Origin: Mesorhizobium onobrychidis
Lineage (GTDB): Bacteria; Pseudomonadota; Alphaproteobacteria; Rhizobiales; Rhizobiaceae
Length of the DNA stretch: 64,000 nucleotides
Direction: 5' to 3'
Assembly: GCF_024707545.1 (NCBI RefSeq)
Contig: NZ_CP062229.1
Span: 3,453,501 to 3,517,500, forward strand
Shown here: piece after piece, positions 26,348 through 35,192 of the stretch
How positions within the stretch are numbered: position 1 is the first letter of the stretch
Layout: every line of letters begins with the position of its first letter
The notes under the pieces: generated by a model
The model's database searches: none
Told to the model about the DNA's origin: nothing
What the model saw: the letters and a program-made list of their open reading frames with translations, nothing else
Position numbers and translations under genes: made by a program

Positions 26348-27448
26348 ATGCCCTGGAATGACAAAAGCGGCGGTGGCGGCCCATGGGGCGGCGGCAACAA
26401 TCCAGGACCCTGGGGGCAGGGACCGAAGGGGCCTAGCGGTCCGCAGGGCTCGCCTCCCGATCTCGAAGATATCATCCGGCGCGGCCAGGACAGGTTGCGG
26501 CGCGCGTTGCCAGGTGGCGGTGGCGCCAGCCCAGCCGTGTTCGGGCTGATCGCGGCGGCGCTTGTCGTGCTGTGGGCGTTCAAGGCGGTCTATACCGTGC
26601 AGCCCGACGAGGTTGCGGTCGAACTCAGATTCGGCGTGCCAAAGGCGGAGTTCTCGCAGCCAGGCCTGCATTTCCATTGGTGGCCCATCGAGACGGTCGA
26701 GACGGCCAACATTGCCGAACAACTCGTCAACATCGGCGGCGGCACGGCCTCCGGCAACGGTTCAGGGCTGATGCTTTCGGGCGACCAGAACATCGTCAAC
26801 GTCCAGTTCTCCGTGGCCTATCAGGTCTCCGATCCGAGGGCCTATCTGTTCGACGTGTCCGATCCCGACGGCATGCTGCGGCAGGTCGCCGAAAGCGCCA
26901 TGCGCGAAGCGGTCGGTCGGCGGCCGGCGCAGGACATCTTCCGCGATGATCGCGAGGGCATTGCGGCGTCCGTGCGCGAAATCATCCAGACGACGCTGGA
27001 CGGCTATCAGGCCGGCCTTAACGTCAACGCGATTTCGATCGAGGATGCCGCACCGCCGCGCGAAGTGGCCGACGCGTTCGACGAGGTGCAGCGCGCCGAA
27101 CAGGACGAGGACAAGTTCGTCGAGCAGGCCAACCAGTATTCCAACCAGAAGCTCGGCCAGGCGCGCGGCGAGGCCGCACAGATCCGCGAGGAGGCGGCCG
27201 GCTACAAGAACCGGGTCGTGCAGGAGGCCGAAGGCGAGGCGCAGCGCTTCATCTCGGTCTATGACGAATACGCCAAGGCGCCGGATGTGACGCGCCAGCG
27301 GCTTTATCTGGAAACGATGGAGAGGGTTCTGAAGGATTCCAGCAAGGTCATTATCGAGCAAGGCAGCGGACCAGGGGTCGTTCCCTATCTGCCGCTGCCT
27401 GCACTGCAGCAGAAGGCGCCGGCGCCGGTCCTCGGAGGAACCCAGTGA
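26348..27448 (+). CDS. hflK: FtsH protease modulator HflK
   Basis: 366-aa inner-membrane protein of the SPFH/prohibitin family that forms a cage with HflC around FtsH and tunes membrane protein degradation. A Gly/Pro-rich N-terminal tail (about 75 residues) leads to one membrane helix (VFGLIAAALVVLWAFKAVYTV) and the SPFH domain (VQPDEVAVELRFGV). A long coiled coil follows from about residue 250 (VQRAEQDEDKFVEQANQY). AAAGGA precedes the ATG at 26348. The stop overlaps the hflC start. Confidence 0.95.
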   Translation: MPWNDKSGGGGPWGGGNNPGPWGQGPKGPSGPQGSPPDLEDIIRRGQDRLRRALPGGGGASPAVFGLIAAALVVLWAFKAVYTVQPDEVAVELRFGVPKAEFSQPGLHFHWWPIETVETANIAEQLVNIGGGTASGNGSGLMLSGDQNIVNVQFSVAYQVSDPRAYLFDVSDPDGMLRQVAESAMREAVGRRPAQDIFRDDREGIAASVREIIQTTLDGYQAGLNVNAISIEDAAPPREVADAFDEVQRAEQDEDKFVEQANQYSNQKLGQARGEAAQIREEAAGYKNRVVQEAEGEAQRFISVYDEYAKAPDVTRQRLYLETMERVLKDSSKVIIEQGSGPGVVPYLPLPALQQKAPAPVLGGTQ

Positions 27449-28392
27449 TGGCCAACCGTCTTCCCATCATCGCCGTCATCGCCGCGGTTATCCTGTTCCT
27501 GCTCTATTCGTCGGTCTTCGTTGTCAATGCGCGCCAGCAGGCGCTGGTGCTCAGGTTCGGCGAAATCGTAGACGTCAAGAGCCAGCCCGGCATCTACTTC
27601 AAGGCGCCGTTCGCCTTCTTCGACGCCGACAGCGTGCAGTTGATCGAAAACAGGGTGCTGCGCTTCGACCTCGACAACATCCGCGTCCAGGTTTCAGGCG
27701 GCAAGTTCTATGAGGTCGACGCCTTCATCGCTTATCGGATCTCCGATCCGCGCGTGTTCCGCTCCGCGGTGTCCGGCCAGATCGAACTGGCCGAGGCACG
27801 GTTGAGGACGCGTCTCGACGCCGCCTTGCGTCGGGTTTACGGTTTGCGCGACTTCGAGGCGGCGCTCTCGGAAGAGCGAGCCGTGATGATGCGTGAAGTG
27901 CGCGACCAGCTGAGGCCCGACGCCACGTCGCTCGGCCTGCAGATCGAGGATGTCCGCATTCGCCGAACCGATTTGACGGCGGAAGTCTCGCAACAGACAT
28001 ATGATCGCATGAAGGCTGAGCGTCTGGCCGAAGCCGAGCGGCTGAGGGCGCGCGGCAACGAGGCGGCGCAACGCATCAGGGCGCGCGCCGACCGCGAAGT
28101 GGTGGAGATCGTCGCCGAGGCACGGAGAGAGTCTGAAATCCTGCGCGGTGAAGGCGAAGCTCAACGCAGCGCCACCTTCGCGAATGCCTACCAGCGCGAT
28201 CCAGCCTTCTTCGACTTTTACCGGTCGATGAATGCCTACGGCACGGCGCTGGACAATACCGGGACGACGATGGTGCTGTCGCCGAATTCGGAATTCTTCC
28301 GTTTCTTCCGCAATCCCGCCGGCGCGGATGCGTCGGCAGCGCCGCCCGCAGCACCTGCTGCACCGGCAGCGCAGCCAGGCACCGGCCAGTAA
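27448..28392 (+). CDS. hflC: protease modulator HflC
   Basis: 314 aa, partner of HflK. One N-terminal membrane helix (LPIIAVIAAVILFLLYSSVFV) then the SPFH domain (VVNARQQALVLRFGEIVDVK) and a coiled coil rich in EAERLRARGNEAAQRIRARA. GGAGG lies 8 bp before the ATG at 27448; a GTG at 27445 is the alternative. Ends in an Ala/Pro-rich tail. TGATG overlap with hflK shows coupling. Confidence 0.95.
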   Translation: MANRLPIIAVIAAVILFLLYSSVFVVNARQQALVLRFGEIVDVKSQPGIYFKAPFAFFDADSVQLIENRVLRFDLDNIRVQVSGGKFYEVDAFIAYRISDPRVFRSAVSGQIELAEARLRTRLDAALRRVYGLRDFEAALSEERAVMMREVRDQLRPDATSLGLQIEDVRIRRTDLTAEVSQQTYDRMKAERLAEAERLRARGNEAAQRIRARADREVVEIVAEARRESEILRGEGEAQRSATFANAYQRDPAFFDFYRSMNAYGTALDNTGTTMVLSPNSEFFRFFRNPAGADASAAPPAAPAAPAAQPGTGQ

Positions 28393-28398
28393 CGGCCG

Positions 28399-28587
28399 GT
28401 GCAGGATTTTCTGGCGGCAATAGGCTTGGTTCTCGCCGTAGAGGGCCTGGTCTATGGCGGCTTTCCCGGCCTCGCCAAGAAACTTGCCGGCGAAGTTCTG
28501 TCGATGCCGGAGAATGCGCTGCGGGTCGCCGGGCTGATTGCCATCGCCGTTGGCGTCGGCCTCGTCTGGCTGGTGCGGGGTGGATGA
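28399..28587 (+). CDS. DUF2065 small membrane protein
   Basis: 62 aa with two hydrophobic segments (FLAAIGLVLAVEGLVYGGF and LRVAGLIAIAVGVGLVWLV). The pattern matches DUF2065, a small protein often found between hflC and degP. Start is a GTG at 28399, 6 bp after the hflC stop. Function unknown; the position suggests a link to membrane proteolysis. Confidence 0.85.
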   Translation: MQDFLAAIGLVLAVEGLVYGGFPGLAKKLAGEVLSMPENALRVAGLIAIAVGVGLVWLVRGG

Positions 28588-28729
28588 CGGTTTATGATTT
28601 CGGGATAACGGAGGTTTTATCCTCCGCCGATAGCCATAGCCGCAAACGTGCCGTATTTCTTGCCAACATGGTTCGACGCAGCGTTTTCGGCGAGCGCTTT
28701 TCTTCTCAGAGACACCGGGAGACTTCTCG

Positions 28730-30244
28730 ATGACATCCAACAGGTTTTTGCGCGCGGCGAGGCGGTCGTTCACCGCGGGTGCTGCAGCACTTCTTATCGG
28801 CGCCGCTACCGTCCCGTCGCTGGTGACGCCTGCGGCCGCCGCCGACGGCCCGGCTTCGGTCGCCGATCTCGCGCAGGGCCTGCTCGGCGCCGTGGTCAAC
28901 ATATCGACCTCGCAGAGGGTGAAGGGCACGGAAGGCCCGGGCGCGGTACCGATGCCGCAGCTTCCAGAGGGCTCGCCCTTCCAAGATTTCTTCGACGATT
29001 TCTTCAAGAACCGTCCCGGCGAACAGGGCAACCCCTCGCAAAAGGTGCAGTCGCTGGGCTCCGGCTTCGTGGTCGACGCCGAGCAGGGCATCGTGGTGAC
29101 GAATAATCACGTGATCGCCGATGCCGACGACATCGAGGTGAATTTCTCTGACGGCGTGACGCTGAAGGCGACGCTGGTCGGCACCGACACCAAGACCGAC
29201 GTGGCGGTGCTGAAGGTCGATCCAAAAGGGCACAAACTGACGGCGGTGAAATTCGGCGATTCCAGCAAGATGCGCGTCGGTGACTGGGTGATGGCGATCG
29301 GCAATCCGTTCGGCCTCGGCGGCACCGTGACGGTCGGCATCGTCTCGGCCCGTAACCGCGACATCAATTCCGGTCCCTATGACGACTTCATCCAGACCGA
29401 TGCCGCGATCAACCGCGGCAATTCCGGCGGGCCGCTGTTCAACAGCGACGGCGAGGTGATCGGCATCAACACGGCGATCATCTCGCCGTCCGGCGGCTCG
29501 ATCGGCATCGGCTTTTCCATTCCCTCGCAACTCGCGTTGGGCGTCGTCGACCAACTTCGCCAGTTCGGCGAGACGCGGCGCGGCTGGCTCGGCGTGCGCA
29601 TCCAGCCGGTGACGGACGACATTGCCGAAAGCCTCGGCATGGCGACTGCCAAAGGCGCGCTGGTTGCCGGCGTCATCAAGGGCGGGCCTGTCGACAACGG
29701 CACCATTCTGGCGGGCGACGTCATCATCAAATTCGACGGCAGGGACGTCAATGAAATGCGCGACCTGCCGCGCGTTGTCGCGGAGAGCACGGTCGGCAAG
29801 GCTGTCGACGTGGTCATCGTGCGCAAGGGCGTCGAGCAAACCGTGAAGGTGACGCTCGGCCGGCTCGAAGATGGCGAAAAGCTTGCCAGCGGCGAGAACG
29901 GCAACACCGAAAAGGACAATGGCGACGAGGCGCCTGCCGTTTCGACGGTTTCCGTGCTCGGCATGACCGTTGGCGAGCTCAACGACGAGACGCGGACGAA
30001 ATTCGGCATTGCCGCCGAAGTCTCCGGCGTCGTCATCACTGACGTCGCCAAGGATTCGGCCGCTGCCGAACGCGGCATCCAGGCCGGCGAAGTGATCACC
30101 GAGATCGCGCAGGAATCGGTCGCCACGCCCAAGGATGTCATGGACCGGATTGCTGCGTTGAAGGAGCAGGGACGCAAGAACGCGCTGCTGATGCTGGCAT
30201 CGAAGACCGGCGAACTGCGGTTTGTGACGATCCGGATGGACTGA
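28730..30244 (+). CDS. degP: Do/DegP-type periplasmic serine protease
   Basis: 504 aa. Signal peptide at the N-terminus (FTAGAAALLIGAATVPSLVT, cut after AAAA). Trypsin-like domain with catalytic His in TNNHVIADADD (about residue 127), Asp in DTKTDVAVLK (about 156) and Ser in INRGNSGGPLFN (about 231). Two PDZ domains follow, starting at about 285 (RRGWLGVRIQPV) and 405 (VSVLGMTVGEL). Degrades or chaperones misfolded envelope proteins. It lies 142 bp after DUF2065 and probably has its own promoter; a strong terminator follows. Confidence 0.95.
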   Translation: MTSNRFLRAARRSFTAGAAALLIGAATVPSLVTPAAAADGPASVADLAQGLLGAVVNISTSQRVKGTEGPGAVPMPQLPEGSPFQDFFDDFFKNRPGEQGNPSQKVQSLGSGFVVDAEQGIVVTNNHVIADADDIEVNFSDGVTLKATLVGTDTKTDVAVLKVDPKGHKLTAVKFGDSSKMRVGDWVMAIGNPFGLGGTVTVGIVSARNRDINSGPYDDFIQTDAAINRGNSGGPLFNSDGEVIGINTAIISPSGGSIGIGFSIPSQLALGVVDQLRQFGETRRGWLGVRIQPVTDDIAESLGMATAKGALVAGVIKGGPVDNGTILAGDVIIKFDGRDVNEMRDLPRVVAESTVGKAVDVVIVRKGVEQTVKVTLGRLEDGEKLASGENGNTEKDNGDEAPAVSTVSVLGMTVGELNDETRTKFGIAAEVSGVVITDVAKDSAAAERGIQAGEVITEIAQESVATPKDVMDRIAALKEQGRKNALLMLASKTGELRFVTIRMD

Positions 30245-30283
30245 GTCCGGTAAAGGCGCAACACTTTGATTTTGAGGGAAAAG

Positions 30284-30307
30284 GGCGGCTAGCGAGCCGC
30301 CTTTTTT
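30284..30307 (+). terminator. Rho-independent terminator after degP
   Basis: GGCGGCT (30284-30290), loop AGCG, AGCCGCC (30295-30301) and TTTTTT. A perfect 7-bp GC-rich stem with T-run, 40 bp after the degP stop. Confidence 0.88.
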
Positions 30308-30329
30308 CTTGCTTGCCAATCCTTGCCTG

Positions 30330-30860
30330 TCAGCCTGTAGAAACATGCCGCTTGAGCATGGCGTGGCTGTCCGGAATGCCGGGGTGGTCGAAATCTCTGG
30401 CCGGGTCGGCGGTCATGCCCAGGCGTTCCATGACGGCGATGGACCGGCTGTTATCCTTGACAGCGAAGGATACGATTTCCTCGAGGCCAAGCGTTTCGAA
30501 GCCATAGGCGAGCCAGGCTTCGGCTGCCTCGGTGACATAGCCATGGCCCCAGAATTCGGGCGCCAGGCGCCAGCCGATCTCGACGGTGCCGGCCGGCAAG
30601 AAGGGCAAATGATCGGTTCGGGTTATGCCGACGAAGCCGATGCAATGGCCGGTGACGTCGATCTCGGCGGCTGTGAAGCCGAAACCGTCGCGGTCGATGA
30701 CGGCGCGCAATTCATCCATCTTGGCGTCGGCCTGCGCGCGGTCGCGGCGAAACGGAAAGAATTCCATGACGCGCTCGTCGGAATTGATGCGGTAGAAGAG
30801 CTCACGGTCGCGATCCTCCCAGTTGCGCAGGATCAGGCGCTCGGTGCGGATCGGCGTCAC
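30330..30860 (-). CDS. GNAT-family N-acetyltransferase (RimJ/RimL-like)
   Basis: 176 aa. Begins MTPIRTERLILRNWEDRDREL, the standard opening of RimJ/RimL-type acetyltransferases; the acetyl-CoA site is EIGWRLAPEFWGHGYVTEAAEAWLAYGF. Substrate unknown, possibly a protein N-terminus or a small amine. Start is a GTG at 30860, which overlaps the serB stop (GTGA), so it is translated with serB. Confidence 0.88.
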   Translation of the reverse strand: MTPIRTERLILRNWEDRDRELFYRINSDERVMEFFPFRRDRAQADAKMDELRAVIDRDGFGFTAAEIDVTGHCIGFVGITRTDHLPFLPAGTVEIGWRLAPEFWGHGYVTEAAEAWLAYGFETLGLEEIVSFAVKDNSRSIAVMERLGMTADPARDFDHPGIPDSHAMLKRHVSTG

Positions 30861-31744
30861 TCTACAAATTCTTCCCGCCGGTAGCCCTGCAGATAGAGAA
30901 GCGCGGTCAGGTCGCCATGGTCGATGCGGAATTTTGCCTCCGCCGCCACGACCTGCTTGGCATGAAGTGCCACACCGGTGCCGGCAAGGCGGATCATGTC
31001 GAGGTCGTTGGCGCCATCGCCGACAGCAATGGCGTCGGCGGTCGTCAGCCCGAGGCGCGCCGAAATCTCAAGCAGCGCATCGGCCTTGGCGGCGCGCCCC
31101 AGGATCGGCTCGGCCACCAGCCCGGTGAAGCGGCCATCCTGCTCGATCAGGCGGTTGGCGCGGTTCTCCTGAAAGCCGAGCATGTCGGCGATGCGTGAAG
31201 TGAAGACGTTAAAGCCACCCGACACGAGTGCAGTCCATGCGCCGTTGGCCCGCATGGTCTGGACAAGCGCGCGGCCGCCGGAAGCCAGCGTCAGGCGGTT
31301 GGCGATGATAAGGTCGACCACGGCAGTGTCGAGGCCCTTCAGCAGCGCCACCCGCTCGCGCAAGGCCGGCTCGAAAGCGATCTCGCCATTCATCGATCGC
31401 GCCGTGATGGCGGCGACGTAGTCCTTGACGCCGATCTCGTCGGCAAGCTCGTCGATGCACTCCTGGTCGATAACAGTCGAATCCATATCGGCGATGAGGA
31501 TTTTCTTCCGCCTTCCCTCGGCCTGCTGGACGACAACGTCGACCGGTTCGGGTGCGAGCACGGCGCGCAGGCTGGCGGTCGTTTCAGCGGCATCGGCCGT
31601 CTCGGGCAAAGCGAATGCGCAGGCGATGCCGTCGGCCAGCCAGCGAACAGTGCTTGCGCCGACCGACAGTGACGCCATATTCGCAAGCGCCGGCGACAAT
31701 GCGCGGCCGGCGGGATGGGACACAAGCGTGGCGATCAGCGGCAT
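30857..31744 (-). CDS. serB: phosphoserine phosphatase
   Basis: 295-aa HAD-superfamily enzyme for the last step of serine synthesis. An N-terminal ACT-like segment (about 1-75) precedes the HAD motifs: ILIADMDSTVIDQECIDELA (nucleophile Asp, about residue 86), ALVSGGFNVFTSRIA, and the metal site AIAVGDGANDLDMIRLAG. Start is the ATG at 31744. It is divergent from miaA, and the two coding regions seem to overlap head-to-head by about 17 bp. Confidence 0.95.
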   Translation of the reverse strand: MPLIATLVSHPAGRALSPALANMASLSVGASTVRWLADGIACAFALPETADAAETTASLRAVLAPEPVDVVVQQAEGRRKKILIADMDSTVIDQECIDELADEIGVKDYVAAITARSMNGEIAFEPALRERVALLKGLDTAVVDLIIANRLTLASGGRALVQTMRANGAWTALVSGGFNVFTSRIADMLGFQENRANRLIEQDGRFTGLVAEPILGRAAKADALLEISARLGLTTADAIAVGDGANDLDMIRLAGTGVALHAKQVVAAEAKFRIDHGDLTALLYLQGYRREEFVE

Positions 31745-32702
31745 CGAAAATTCCGGCGGGCAGGCGGGCGAGGGCCGCGTTAAGAACGCGATCCTGATAG
31801 CCGGGCCGACCGCCAGCGGCAAGTCCGCCCTTGCGGTCGACCTCGCCGAGCGCAATGGCGGCGTCATCGTCAACACCGATTCCATGCAAGGCTATTCGGT
31901 GCTCGACGTGCTGACGGCGCGGCCGACTGCTGCCGAACTCGCTCGCGTCCCGCATTTCCTCTACGGACATGTCCATCCCTCCACCGCATATTCCACCGGC
32001 GCCTGGCTGCGCGACGTGATGAAGCTCATCGACGACGGTGCGTTCTTGGAACGGCTGGCGATTTTCGTCGGTGGTACGGGGCTTTATTTCCGGGCGCTTG
32101 CGGAAGGCATTTCGGAAATGCCCGACATTCCGCAGTCGATCCGTGATCGCTGGCGCTACGAACTCCAGGAGCAAGGCGCAGCCAAGCTGCACCGCATCCT
32201 GCTGCGCGAGGATTCCGCAGCCGGCATGATGCTGAAGCCGACCGACGGCCAGCGCATCGTGCGAGCGCTGGAGGTGCTCGACGCATCGGGCCGTTCCATC
32301 CTGGAATGGCAGGCGGCGCGCGGTCGTCCGTTGATCGACAGAGCCAGCACGCGCTTCTTTGTGATCGAACCGGACCGAACGGAGCTGGTGGAGCGGATTG
32401 AGGCGCGGTTCGACCGCATGCTGGAGAAGGGCGCCCTCGACGAGGTCAGGCGGCTGACCGAGCTTGGCCTCAATCCGGACTTGCCGGCGATGAAAGCGAT
32501 CGGCGTTCGCGAACTGCAGGCCGCAATGGCCGGCGAGTTGAGTTTTCCCGAAGCGATCGAGCGCGCGAAGATCGCGACGCGACAATATGCCAAGCGCCAG
32601 GCGACCTGGTTCAGGCATCAGTTGGGTCCGGAATGGCTGAGATTGCGCCCCGGTGATCGTGTGGAATCCACAATCTCGGATACCCTTTCCAGTGCAACCT
32701 GA
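31728..32702 (+). CDS. miaA: tRNA dimethylallyltransferase
   Basis: Adds a dimethylallyl group to A37 of tRNAs that read UNN codons. P-loop ILIAGPTASGKSALAVDLAE; DSMQGYSVLDVLTARPTAAE; GGTGLYFRALAEG; and MKAIGVRELQAAMAGE are family motifs. The only canonical in-frame start between the serB region and the P-loop is a GTG at 31728, giving 324 aa, close to E. coli MiaA (316 aa). Its binding site is weak, so the start is uncertain. Confidence 0.92.
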   Translation: MAISGIENSGGQAGEGRVKNAILIAGPTASGKSALAVDLAERNGGVIVNTDSMQGYSVLDVLTARPTAAELARVPHFLYGHVHPSTAYSTGAWLRDVMKLIDDGAFLERLAIFVGGTGLYFRALAEGISEMPDIPQSIRDRWRYELQEQGAAKLHRILLREDSAAGMMLKPTDGQRIVRALEVLDASGRSILEWQAARGRPLIDRASTRFFVIEPDRTELVERIEARFDRMLEKGALDEVRRLTELGLNPDLPAMKAIGVRELQAAMAGELSFPEAIERAKIATRQYAKRQATWFRHQLGPEWLRLRPGDRVESTISDTLSSAT

Positions 32703-32806
32703 AAAGTTGACTTTGAGGGGAGACTTCCCGTTGAAGTTGTCCTAATTAACCCTCCGTAAGCCCGTGCATGGCATAACGTCTTTGGGAATTTTCCAACGGG
32801 GAGCAG

Positions 32807-33598
32807 ATGCGTTTTCACAAGGCGGAATCAGCCTTTTTCGTCTTTATCTTCGTGATCCTGGCCGCCGGCCTGGTGACGCTTCACGCCTATGGGCTTCTGC
32901 AAGCCTTCGCCGAAGAGGTTCATATACCCGCCAGGGTCGACGAGATCATCTATCTCAACAAGCTGTTGTTTGGGACCGGCGTCCTTTTGGCGACTGCCCT
33001 GTTCTTCGGCATTTTCTTCATCTACCCGCTGATCCGCAAGCAGGCGACGGAAGAAGGCAAGTTGCGCGCCATGACGGTTTCGCTCAGCGCCCGTTCGGAA
33101 ACGCTGGAGCATGCGGCGCTGACCGACGGCCTGACCGGCATGCAGAACCGGCGTTATTTCGACGATGCACTGAGGGAATATCTCGAGGAATTCCGTCGCA
33201 TCGAGAAGCCGGTCGGGCTGATGATCCTTGATCTCGACCATTTCAAGCAGGTCAACGACACCCACGGCCATGATGTCGGCGACCAGGTGTTACGGGCGGT
33301 CGCCAGCTGTCTCAAGGACATGACACGCTATCACGACGTTGTGGCGCGCCTGGGTGGCGAGGAGTTCGCAGTGGTCACGCCCAACATGGACGCCGAACTT
33401 CTGTCCAAATTCGCCGAGCGCATCCGCAAGGCGATTGCCAACATGTCGATACTGTCTGGCAATGTCCGCCTAAGGATCACCACGAGCGTCGGCCTTGCCG
33501 TCTGGGACCGTAAGGAAACCGCCGAAGAGTTTTATCGCCGTGCCGACCGCCAGCTGTATGAGGCCAAGAGGCAAGGCCGCAACCGCGTCTGCGCCTGA
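32807..33598 (+). CDS. diguanylate cyclase with two membrane helices (GGDEF)
   Basis: 263 aa. Makes the second messenger c-di-GMP. Two N-terminal membrane segments (AFFVFIFVILAAGLVTLHAYG and LLFGTGVLLATALFFGIFFIY) flank a periplasmic loop of about 30 residues, followed by a full GGDEF domain: DGLTGMQNRRYFDDAL, DLDHFKQVNDTHGHDVGD, and the active-site loop LGGEEFAVV (about residue 183). RYHD lies exactly five residues before GGEEF, the RxxD inhibitory site, so feedback inhibition by c-di-GMP is expected. No EAL domain. A single gene. Confidence 0.93.
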   Translation: MRFHKAESAFFVFIFVILAAGLVTLHAYGLLQAFAEEVHIPARVDEIIYLNKLLFGTGVLLATALFFGIFFIYPLIRKQATEEGKLRAMTVSLSARSETLEHAALTDGLTGMQNRRYFDDALREYLEEFRRIEKPVGLMILDLDHFKQVNDTHGHDVGDQVLRAVASCLKDMTRYHDVVARLGGEEFAVVTPNMDAELLSKFAERIRKAIANMSILSGNVRLRITTSVGLAVWDRKETAEEFYRRADRQLYEAKRQGRNRVCA

Positions 33599-33703
33599 AA
33601 TCCTGGAGAGAATTCATGAGGCCGGCCGACTGACGCAGCTTTCTCGACTTCCGGTGCTCATGGACGCAAATGTCCACTCCGCTCCGGGTTCTCGAAAGCC
33701 ACG

Positions 33704-34081
33704 TCATTCGATCCGGCCTGATGAATTCCCTTCCGGGATCAAACATCTAGGTCCTATCCAGGGCAATTCGCGGATAGACGCATCTCCACATGAAAGTTCT
33801 AAGGTTCCGGCCCATGCAAGCAGGCCGCCCAAGGCTAAACATGGTTGGGTACTGGAGCGGGCGCTTGCACGGGGTACGTCACGCATCACGACAGCAGTTA
33901 GCAGTGCGACAGCTACGCCGGCCAGTAGGGGCCAAGCGGCATACAGCGCGAGTTCAAGTGAAGCCGGCAGTTTCCCTGCATCCAAGCGGATACCCACACG
34001 CGCGCCCGGGCGGCTGATCATTATGCCGCCCACGATAAACATGATGCCGTTCACGACGGCCGTACTCCGGCTCCACAACAT
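33704..34081 (-). CDS. uncertain membrane protein fragment, 125 aa
   Basis: A frame with two hydrophobic segments (AVVNGIMFIVGGIMIS and LALYAAWPLLAGVAVALLTAVVM), which suggests a membrane protein. Its last ~16 codons run through the 19-bp IS-end-like sequence at 33732-33750, so the original 3' end was probably lost there. There is no good binding site upstream. I do not recognise a family; it may be a broken gene or a chance frame. The interval 33599-33703 holds nothing else. Confidence 0.3.
   Translation of the reverse strand: MLWSRSTAVVNGIMFIVGGIMISRPGARVGIRLDAGKLPASLELALYAAWPLLAGVAVALLTAVVMRDVPRASARSSTQPCLALGGLLAWAGTLELSCGDASIRELPWIGPRCLIPEGNSSGRIE
33732..33750 (-). repeat. IS-end-like 19-bp repeat, left copy
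   Basis: TCCGGGATCAAACATCTAG. It matches 18 of 19 bases of the sequence at 37775-37793, in the same orientation. The right copy lies at the 5' end of an IS481-type transposase remnant, so this left copy is probably a solo IS end. Confidence 0.6.
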
Positions 34082-34160
34082 CAGCCGCGGTGCTGAACTC
34101 TAGCATATAGGCTGAATTGCCAAACGCCGAAAAGGAAACACAGCAACGAGCGCTTGCCGT

Positions 34161-34766
34161 TTAGCGGTGTGGAGAAATGCATCTCCTGCGTCCGCCTCGA
34201 TAGGGCTGAAAAGTGTCGGTGCCGCCGTCATAGGAACGGTATCGGTCCAGACACCAATCTCGATGAGACTGTACAATAGCCCCCGGGCTTAGGCCAAGTC
34301 GGCTATGCCCCGGCAAGGGATCCCGCATGGGCTCGATCGGAACTGCGAGATCGTATTTGATTTGCGGCTGGCGATAGGTGCTAACGACACCGCGCTCCGG
34401 GTGCCGCCAGTGGGGGTTGACGCGCCGCTGGTGCAGTAGGTTGGGGATGACCTCGATGTCCTTCTCCTGCCACTCACATGGCCGGTCGCGTCCACAGCCG
34501 GTGATGCCAGGACGAACCTGATAGATCTGCGATTGGTTGAACTCGTTGTAGATCAGGGGACGGTTCAGGTCTTGGAACTCCTGGGCCGAAGCCGGCGCCA
34601 GCAAGACAAGGCCGGGGGTCGCGAAGGTGAAAATCAGGAGTTTCGTTTCATCCGCCGCGAAAACCTCCCCGCCGGCGAAACAGGCGACGTGATCTCGGCT
34701 GTTTTGTGTTGAGGACGAATATCCTGCGCGCCATCGTCGAAAATGTCTGCCCCGGTGGGCAGACAT
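34161..34766 (-). CDS. BA14K-family protein, possibly frameshifted in its signal peptide
   Basis: The C-terminus (HRDWCLDRYRSYDGGTDTF, then RRRCISPHR) matches the BA14K family of small secreted or surface proteins known from Brucella and rhizobia. A signal-peptide-like stretch (KLLIFTFATPGLVLLAPASA) lies mid-frame, but the only in-frame ATG (34766) is 42 codons upstream. On the complement, ATGAAACGAAACTCCTG sits just before it in another frame; one extra A would give M-K-R-K-L-L-I-F. So the gene may carry a 1-base deletion, or use an unusual start. It is part of the degraded patch before the adenylate cyclase gene. Confidence 0.5.
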   Translation of the reverse strand: MSAHRGRHFRRWRAGYSSSTQNSRDHVACFAGGEVFAADETKLLIFTFATPGLVLLAPASAQEFQDLNRPLIYNEFNQSQIYQVRPGITGCGRDRPCEWQEKDIEVIPNLLHQRRVNPHWRHPERGVVSTYRQPQIKYDLAVPIEPMRDPLPGHSRLGLSPGAIVQSHRDWCLDRYRSYDGGTDTFQPYRGGRRRCISPHR

Positions 34767-34876
34767 CAGTAAGCTGGATACGGTAGGCGAAACCCTAATT
34801 CGCGACTCTCCAGACGTTCATCGCCATCATCGCGCGCTCCTAAGTTAAGGGCGAGGGCGGCGGCCTTACCGCGGGA

Positions 34877-35095
34877 CTAGACGTCGAGCTTGTCCAGGAG
34901 CGCGGATATGTGGTGGTCGACCGTCTTGGGCGAAATGAAGAGTGCGCTGGCAATCTGGCCGTTCGACCGGCCCTGGTCGGCGAGCAGCAGGCCATAGGGC
35001 CGCAGCATGTCCCGCGTGTCCTCGGACGCATTTCGACGCCGAGGATTCCTTGCCACCAAGTCGGCTCGTCGCCGAACCTGCGCGCTTCGATGCAT
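34877..35095 (-). pseudogene. LuxR-type helix-turn-helix remnant
   Basis: The last ~30 residues (NGQIASALFISPKTVDHHIS, then ALLDKLDV) are a good LuxR/NarL recognition helix region, but the preceding residues do not match the normal LTxRExEVL start of the domain, and no sensor domain is encoded upstream. The stretch is therefore a decayed regulator gene. The adenylate cyclase gene lies divergently next to it. Confidence 0.5.
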
Positions 35096-35192
35096 TTGGC
35101 GACGCCTGTAACCGAGCAGGGACAGTGTCGGTTCGAATTAACATCATTCGTGATATCCCCCAGGCATTCGCGTTTTCTGTTAGAACTCGATT

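Noticed and set aside
28706..30346. A 546-codon frame opposite degP
   Set aside because: Shadow of degP, which has all protease motifs and a signal peptide.
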